Under the pieces are notes generated by a model. The model searched no databases and was not told the DNA's origin. It saw nothing but the letters and a program-made list of their open reading frames with translations. Below, one piece after another: positions 38,159 through 42,636 of a DNA stretch of 42,636 bases (position 1 is the first letter of the stretch; each line of letters opens with the position of its first letter). Source of the DNA: Branchiostoma floridae. Taxonomy: Eukaryota > Chordata > Leptocardii > Amphioxiformes > Branchiostomatidae. The position numbers and the translations under genes were made by a program. The stretch spans positions 28,574,376 through 28,617,011 of the forward strand of contig NC_049983.1 in the NCBI RefSeq assembly GCF_000003815.2, given 5' to 3'.

Positions 38159-38636
38159 NNNNNNNNNNNNNNNNNNNNNNNNNNNNNNNNNNNNNNNNNN
38201 NNNNNNNNNNNNNNNNNNNNNNNNNNNNNNNNNNNNNNNNNNNNNNNNNNNNNNNNNNNNNNNNNNNNNNNNNNNNNNNNNNNNNNNNNNNNNNNNNNNN
38301 NNNNNNNNNNNNNNNNNNNNNNNNNNNNNNNNNNNNNNNNNNNNNNNNNNNNNNNNNNNNNNNNNNNNNNNNNNNNNNNNNNNNNNNNNNNNNNNNNNNN
38401 NNNNNNNNNNNNNNNNNNNNNNNNNNNNNNNNNNNNNNNNNNNNNNNNNNNNNNNNNNNNNNNNNNNNNNNNNNNNNNNNNNNNNNNNNNNNNNNNNNNN
38501 NNNNNNNNNNNNNNNNNNNNNNNNNNNNNNNNNNNNNNNNNNNNNNNNNNNNNNNNNNNNNNNNNNNNNNNNNNNNNNNNNNNNNNNNNNNNNNNNNNNN
38601 NNNNNNNNNNNNNNNNNNNNNNNNNNNNNNNNNNNN
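38159..38636. other. Assembly gap (478 N)
   Basis: Undetermined bases between a GT tract and repeat copy Y. Confidence 0.99.
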
Positions 38637-39060
38637 CTAGTACACTATACCAGCGCTCAAGTTTTCTATTACCTTATTTAGATCCTCTGTCTCTAGATTA
38701 TTCCATACAGTCACTGTATGTATGTATGTATGTGCATATGCCAGGACTGGCCCCTCGCGTAGGGTAATACCGCCCCTTACGAGGTGATATACCCTTATAT
38801 ACAGTCACTAAAACAGACCTAATATCTACTTAGATAGTGTACAGGCCCATACATATGCTTTATGCTATAACCGTAAACAATATACCGAATGGATCTTCAC
38901 ATGTTTACTCTTAGTTCTTGATTTTCCCTCTTTTAATGACACTTGATGTGGCCTTATGTCTAACTAGTTGGAATATCCAAGGTCGACCGTAGAAGGTCCA
39001 AATGGCCACAAGTACATTTAGAGCCGGTGAACTTCTCATGCACGCCATTCCCCGGTTTGT

Positions 39061-39345
39061 TTATTTCAACAATTCTGCGTCTAAAGGTTTTGGGGATACT
39101 ATGAGTCTAGTGTAGCCACTTGGTCGCAGCGTTGAGCGTGAGAACTGAGCGTAGGCGTTGAGCGAGGTCGGAGGGAACAAAAGGTAGATGTCCTTGCGTT
39201 GGGGCATCGGTATTTCGTTAGGGGCATCTGTGACATTTTGATTGACTGAGGATATGCAGCTCATTAGCTTTATCGCTTTTTGATCATTCTGTTTTTCCCA
39301 TAACTTTTTTGTAGAATTGCTAACAGCAGCTGAGCATTCTGACAC
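39061..39345 (-). CDS. Hypothetical 94-residue frame, duplicated at 41650
   Basis: Starts MSECSAAVSNSTKKLWEKQN and ends KPLDAELLK. The identical frame in copy Z differs only by Val-to-Ala at residue 8. In copy X the region is too diverged to keep the frame. No signal peptide, membrane segment or family recognised, and no splice context checked. It may be a chance frame in a recent duplicate; the near-identity proves duplication, not coding. Confidence 0.2.
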   Translation of the reverse strand: MSECSAAVSNSTKKLWEKQNDQKAIKLMSCISSVNQNVTDAPNEIPMPQRKDIYLLFPPTSLNAYAQFSRSTLRPSGYTRLIVSPKPLDAELLK

Positions 39346-39394
39346 TTTGACTTCTTACGCGTCTCAAATATAGCATCTTCAAATTTATAATACG

Positions 39395-39620
39395 GCGGCG
39401 TCTTGTGTGGCGTAAATGGTTCTGTTGGGATCTGAACCTAGAAGAGCTAGAAGTCCCGGGTTCGATACAATGTCCTTAGGAAAGACACAGCCTTCCTCAC
39501 TCCAGCTAGGTGTACAGATGGGTACCTGACTTCTTATGTCGACCTTATCTTCTGTCTGTACTGGCACTGATAAAATAAGTTGCTAACTTGAGTGAAGTGC
39601 CTCGTCTGTCCGAACGCAAA
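39395..39620 (+). mobile_element. Degenerate SINE in repeat unit Y
   Basis: Same degenerate SINE as at 36830, ending CTCGTCTGTCCGAACGCAAA just before the inserted element. Confidence 0.75.
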
Positions 39621-39815
39621 TATATTTTTTTTTTTAATTTTTTTTATTGCATTTCACAGAAAAGCACAGATTTACAGAGATCAAAAGAAATTACAAACGT
39701 TGAAAGAAAGTATAAAACACAGACCACGGATCCAAAATAATATATCATACAGGTGGAAATAAACGAACGAAGGCTACAGTGAAAAAACATTTACAACAAC
39801 AACGAACGCAAATAT
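39611..39815 (-). mobile_element. Short retroposed insert with 13-bp target-site duplication
   Basis: CGAACGCAAATAT at 39611-39623 is repeated exactly at 39803-39815. Between them lie 179 bp that begin with T-rich sequence on the plus strand. On the minus strand the insert ends GTGAAATGCAATAAAAAAA and A-rich sequence, i.e. AATAAA plus poly-A. Copy X has the uninterrupted site CGAACGCAACTATTAACAAA at 37032. It is either a 3'-end-only LINE copy or a retroposed mRNA 3' UTR. Confidence 0.88.
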
Positions 39816-39955
39816 TAACAAAATGTAAATAGCATCAGATGGCTCTACAAAATATTCGGCTGTGAGGATAATAGCAAACACTGTAGAGAATGGAAAAACT
39901 AAATCTTTTACACATGTACGTGCGTGCATATATCTGTGGCATGTGTAAATAGATA

Positions 39956-40905
39956 NNNNNNNNNNNNNNNNNNNNNNNNNNNNNNNNNNNNNNNNNNNNN
40001 NNNNNNNNNNNNNNNNNNNNNNNNNNNNNNNNNNNNNNNNNNNNNNNNNNNNNNNNNNNNNNNNNNNNNNNNNNNNNNNNNNNNNNNNNNNNNNNNNNNN
40101 NNNNNNNNNNNNNNNNNNNNNNNNNNNNNNNNNNNNNNNNNNNNNNNNNNNNNNNNNNNNNNNNNNNNNNNNNNNNNNNNNNNNNNNNNNNNNNNNNNNN
40201 NNNNNNNNNNNNNNNNNNNNNNNNNNNNNNNNNNNNNNNNNNNNNNNNNNNNNNNNNNNNNNNNNNNNNNNNNNNNNNNNNNNNNNNNNNNNNNNNNNNN
40301 NNNNNNNNNNNNNNNNNNNNNNNNNNNNNNNNNNNNNNNNNNNNNNNNNNNNNNNNNNNNNNNNNNNNNNNNNNNNNNNNNNNNNNNNNNNNNNNNNNNN
40401 NNNNNNNNNNNNNNNNNNNNNNNNNNNNNNNNNNNNNNNNNNNNNNNNNNNNNNNNNNNNNNNNNNNNNNNNNNNNNNNNNNNNNNNNNNNNNNNNNNNN
40501 NNNNNNNNNNNNNNNNNNNNNNNNNNNNNNNNNNNNNNNNNNNNNNNNNNNNNNNNNNNNNNNNNNNNNNNNNNNNNNNNNNNNNNNNNNNNNNNNNNNN
40601 NNNNNNNNNNNNNNNNNNNNNNNNNNNNNNNNNNNNNNNNNNNNNNNNNNNNNNNNNNNNNNNNNNNNNNNNNNNNNNNNNNNNNNNNNNNNNNNNNNNN
40701 NNNNNNNNNNNNNNNNNNNNNNNNNNNNNNNNNNNNNNNNNNNNNNNNNNNNNNNNNNNNNNNNNNNNNNNNNNNNNNNNNNNNNNNNNNNNNNNNNNNN
40801 NNNNNNNNNNNNNNNNNNNNNNNNNNNNNNNNNNNNNNNNNNNNNNNNNNNNNNNNNNNNNNNNNNNNNNNNNNNNNNNNNNNNNNNNNNNNNNNNNNNN
40901 NNNNN
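39956..40905. other. Assembly gap (950 N)
   Basis: Undetermined bases, followed by a GT tract. Confidence 0.99.
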
Positions 40906-40984
40906 GTGTGTGTTCACGTGTGTGTGTGTGTAAGTATCAAAGAGTATCAATGTGTGTTTGTCTGTGTGTGTGTGTGGGGGGGTG
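40906..40984. repeat. GT microsatellite after gap
   Basis: GTGTGT tract with short interruptions, the counterpart of the tract that follows copy X. Confidence 0.9.
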
Positions 40985-41649
40985 TACATGTGTGACTGAG
41001 AAGACAACAAAACATAAAAAGCGTTTTAAAACGTTTATTTGTTCTATAGCTCGTTAAACGATACGTCAAATTTTAGGTCGCAGAGAGAGGGCGTGGTGAA
41101 AAGTGGAAATGGATATTAGGGTGAGTAGAGACGCCCCAACTGGCACCGATTACAGGTCACACTACATGAGGACATCGTGAACTTGGCTTACAGATTGACA
41201 GTCATGCTAATCAACTTTGGGTATACTAGTACACTATACCAGCGCTCAAGTTTTCTATTACCTTATTTAGATCCTCTGTCTCTAGATTATTCCATACAGT
41301 CACTGTATGTATGTATGTATGTGCATATGCCAGGACTGGCCCCTCGCGTAGGGTAATACCGCCCCTTACGAGGTGATATACCCTTATATACAGTCACTAA
41401 AACAGACCTAATATCTACTTAGATAGTGTACAGGCCCATACATATGCTTTATGCTATAACCGTAAACAATATACCGAATGGATCTTCACATGTTTACTCT
41501 TAGTTCTTGATTTTCCCTCTTTTAATGACACTTGATGTGGCCTTATGTCTAACTAGTTGGAATATCCAAGGTCGACCGTAGAAGGTCCAAATGGCCACAA
41601 GTACATTTAGAGCCGGTGAACTTCTCATGCACGCCATTCCCCGGTTTGT

Positions 41650-41934
41650 TTATTTCAACAATTCTGCGTCTAAAGGTTTTGGGGATACTATGAGTCTAGT
41701 GTAGCCACTTGGTCGCAGCGTTGAGCGTGAGAACTGAGCGTAGGCGTTGAGCGAGGTCGGAGGGAACAAAAGGTAGATGTCCTTGCGTTGGGGCATCGGT
41801 ATTTCGTTAGGGGCATCTGTGACATTTTGATTGACTGAGGATATGCAGCTCATTAGCTTTATCGCTTTTTGATCATTCTGTTTTTCCCATAACTTTTTTG
41901 TAGAATTGCTAGCAGCAGCTGAGCATTCTGACAC
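41650..41934 (-). CDS. Hypothetical 94-residue frame, duplicate of 39061-39345
   Basis: Same frame as in copy Y with Ala instead of Val at residue 8. No recognised family; see that entry for the reasons it may not be a gene. Confidence 0.2.
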   Translation of the reverse strand: MSECSAAASNSTKKLWEKQNDQKAIKLMSCISSVNQNVTDAPNEIPMPQRKDIYLLFPPTSLNAYAQFSRSTLRPSGYTRLIVSPKPLDAELLK

Positions 41935-41984
41935 TTGGACTTCTTACGCGTCTCAAATATAGCATCTTCAAATTTATAATATGG

Positions 41985-42195
41985 TGGCGTCTTGTGTGGC
42001 GTAAATGGTTCTGTTGGGATCTGAACCTAGAAGAGCCAGAAGTCCCGGGTTCGATACAATGTCCTTAGGAAAGACACAGCCTTCCTCACTCCAGCTAGGT
42101 GTACAGATGGGTACCTGACTTCTTATGTCGACCTTATCTTCTGTCTGTACTGGCACTGATAAAATAAGTTGCTAACTTGAGTGAAGTGCCTCGTC
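41985..42195 (+). mobile_element. Degenerate SINE in repeat unit Z
   Basis: Same degenerate SINE as at 36830 and 39395; the end is altered after GAAGTGCCTCGTC. Confidence 0.72.
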
Positions 42196-42480
42196 CCAAA
42201 GCGAATATAAACGAAAAATATAAATATAGCATCTACAAATAAACAGCCGTGTGGACGATATAAAACACCGGCAATGACGAAAAAACGCGACAGCTTTAGT
42301 AGCACGGTTCCACGTTTTGTATTCATAAATAACAAGCACCATTTTGGTTTTTTAATATTAACACGACATATTCCTGCCACGGAATGTGTGATTCTACACA
42401 CTTGTTGATCCAATAATACCCTCTCCTTCAATCCATTCTACGGGACAACCGTTTACACATGTACGTGCGTTAATGTGAAT

Positions 42481-42636
42481 TTGCGTGTGTACGCGCGCGT
42501 GTTAATAAATGATATATATTACTATACTTATTTCTAAATATGTGTGTGCGTGACTGTATGCGTATGAATGTGTGTGTGTAAGTAATGTATGTTTGCGTGT
42601 ATGTGCATGTATTTGCAAGCATGTATGGACATGTGT
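42481..42636. repeat. GT-rich tract at window end
   Basis: Loose TGTGTG/TGTATG repeats, corresponding to the GT tracts that follow copies X and Y. Confidence 0.85.

Larger units (their letters stand above)
38637..39955. repeat. 2.58-kb higher-order repeat, copy Y
   Basis: 38637 to about 39608 is almost identical to 41226-42195 (a handful of substitutions). It starts right at a gap edge. 39185-39955 also matches copy X apart from the 39624-39802 insertion. Confidence 0.95.
41226..42480. repeat. 2.58-kb higher-order repeat, copy Z
   Basis: Near-identical to copy Y up to about 42195, then diverged but still recognisable (TTTACACATGTACGTGCGT near 42453 as in X at 37135 and Y at 39908). No insert at the SINE end. 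Confidence 0.93.

Overview
The window looks like animal nuclear DNA from an invertebrate chordate, most probably amphioxus (Branchiostoma). This is an inference from three things: an uromodulin-type D8C/EGF/FN3/ZP protein with many short, phase-matched exons; several non-LTR retrotransposon fragments and tRNA-derived SINEs; and abundant GT microsatellites, minisatellites and local duplications. No bacterial-type gene organisation is visible. Five assembly gaps (2291-2909, 4845-5425, 18531-18630, 38159-38636, 39956-40905) interrupt the sequence.

Region by region. 1-18.8 kb holds no gene I can support. It contains a long GT tract, a CT tract, a long hairpin at about 3 kb, dispersed duplicated non-coding segments, one RT-bearing LINE (7.8-9.4 kb), two opposed LINE 3' ends (11.9-13.8 kb), a 230-bp fold-back sequence at 14.9 kb, one SINE and several tandem repeats. 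18.88-31.58 kb (minus strand) holds the only clear host gene. I reconstruct 15 coding exons with consensus splice sites and matching phases, giving 911 residues from a signal-peptide ATG to a stop after a transmembrane tail. The architecture is signal peptide - [D8C-EGF-EGF] - [D8C-EGF-EGF] - FN3 - ZP-N/ZP-C - furin-like RRRR - transmembrane helix - short basic cytoplasmic tail. Two LINE remnants lie in its introns in the opposite orientation. 31.6-42.6 kb lies upstream of the gene. It holds a TTAA-flanked MITE, SINEs, 71-bp and 77-bp tandem repeats, and a higher-order repeat of about 2.58 kb present three times (36.6, 39.2 and 41.8 kb).

The protein is probably a membrane-anchored, polymerising ZP glycoprotein that displays D8C/EGF modules outside the cell, like vertebrate UMOD/GP2/OIT3. 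Its D8C-EGF-EGF cassette has been duplicated. The 531-bp introns just upstream of the two D8C exons differ at only 3 positions, while the D8C exons encode about 27 amino-acid replacements, an in-frame Cys-adding insertion and few silent changes. Introns more alike than exons points to diversifying selection on the D8C module, possibly with intron-limited gene conversion. This is the observation I rank highest. Other notable points are tandemly repeated splice donors in the ZP-N exon, a 17-copy CCAAT/ATTGG minisatellite starting 7 nt inside an intron, decayed EGF exon remnants, and a retroposed insert with a perfect target-site duplication and an empty-site paralogue.

All splice sites were placed by eye; no similarity search or transcript evidence was available.
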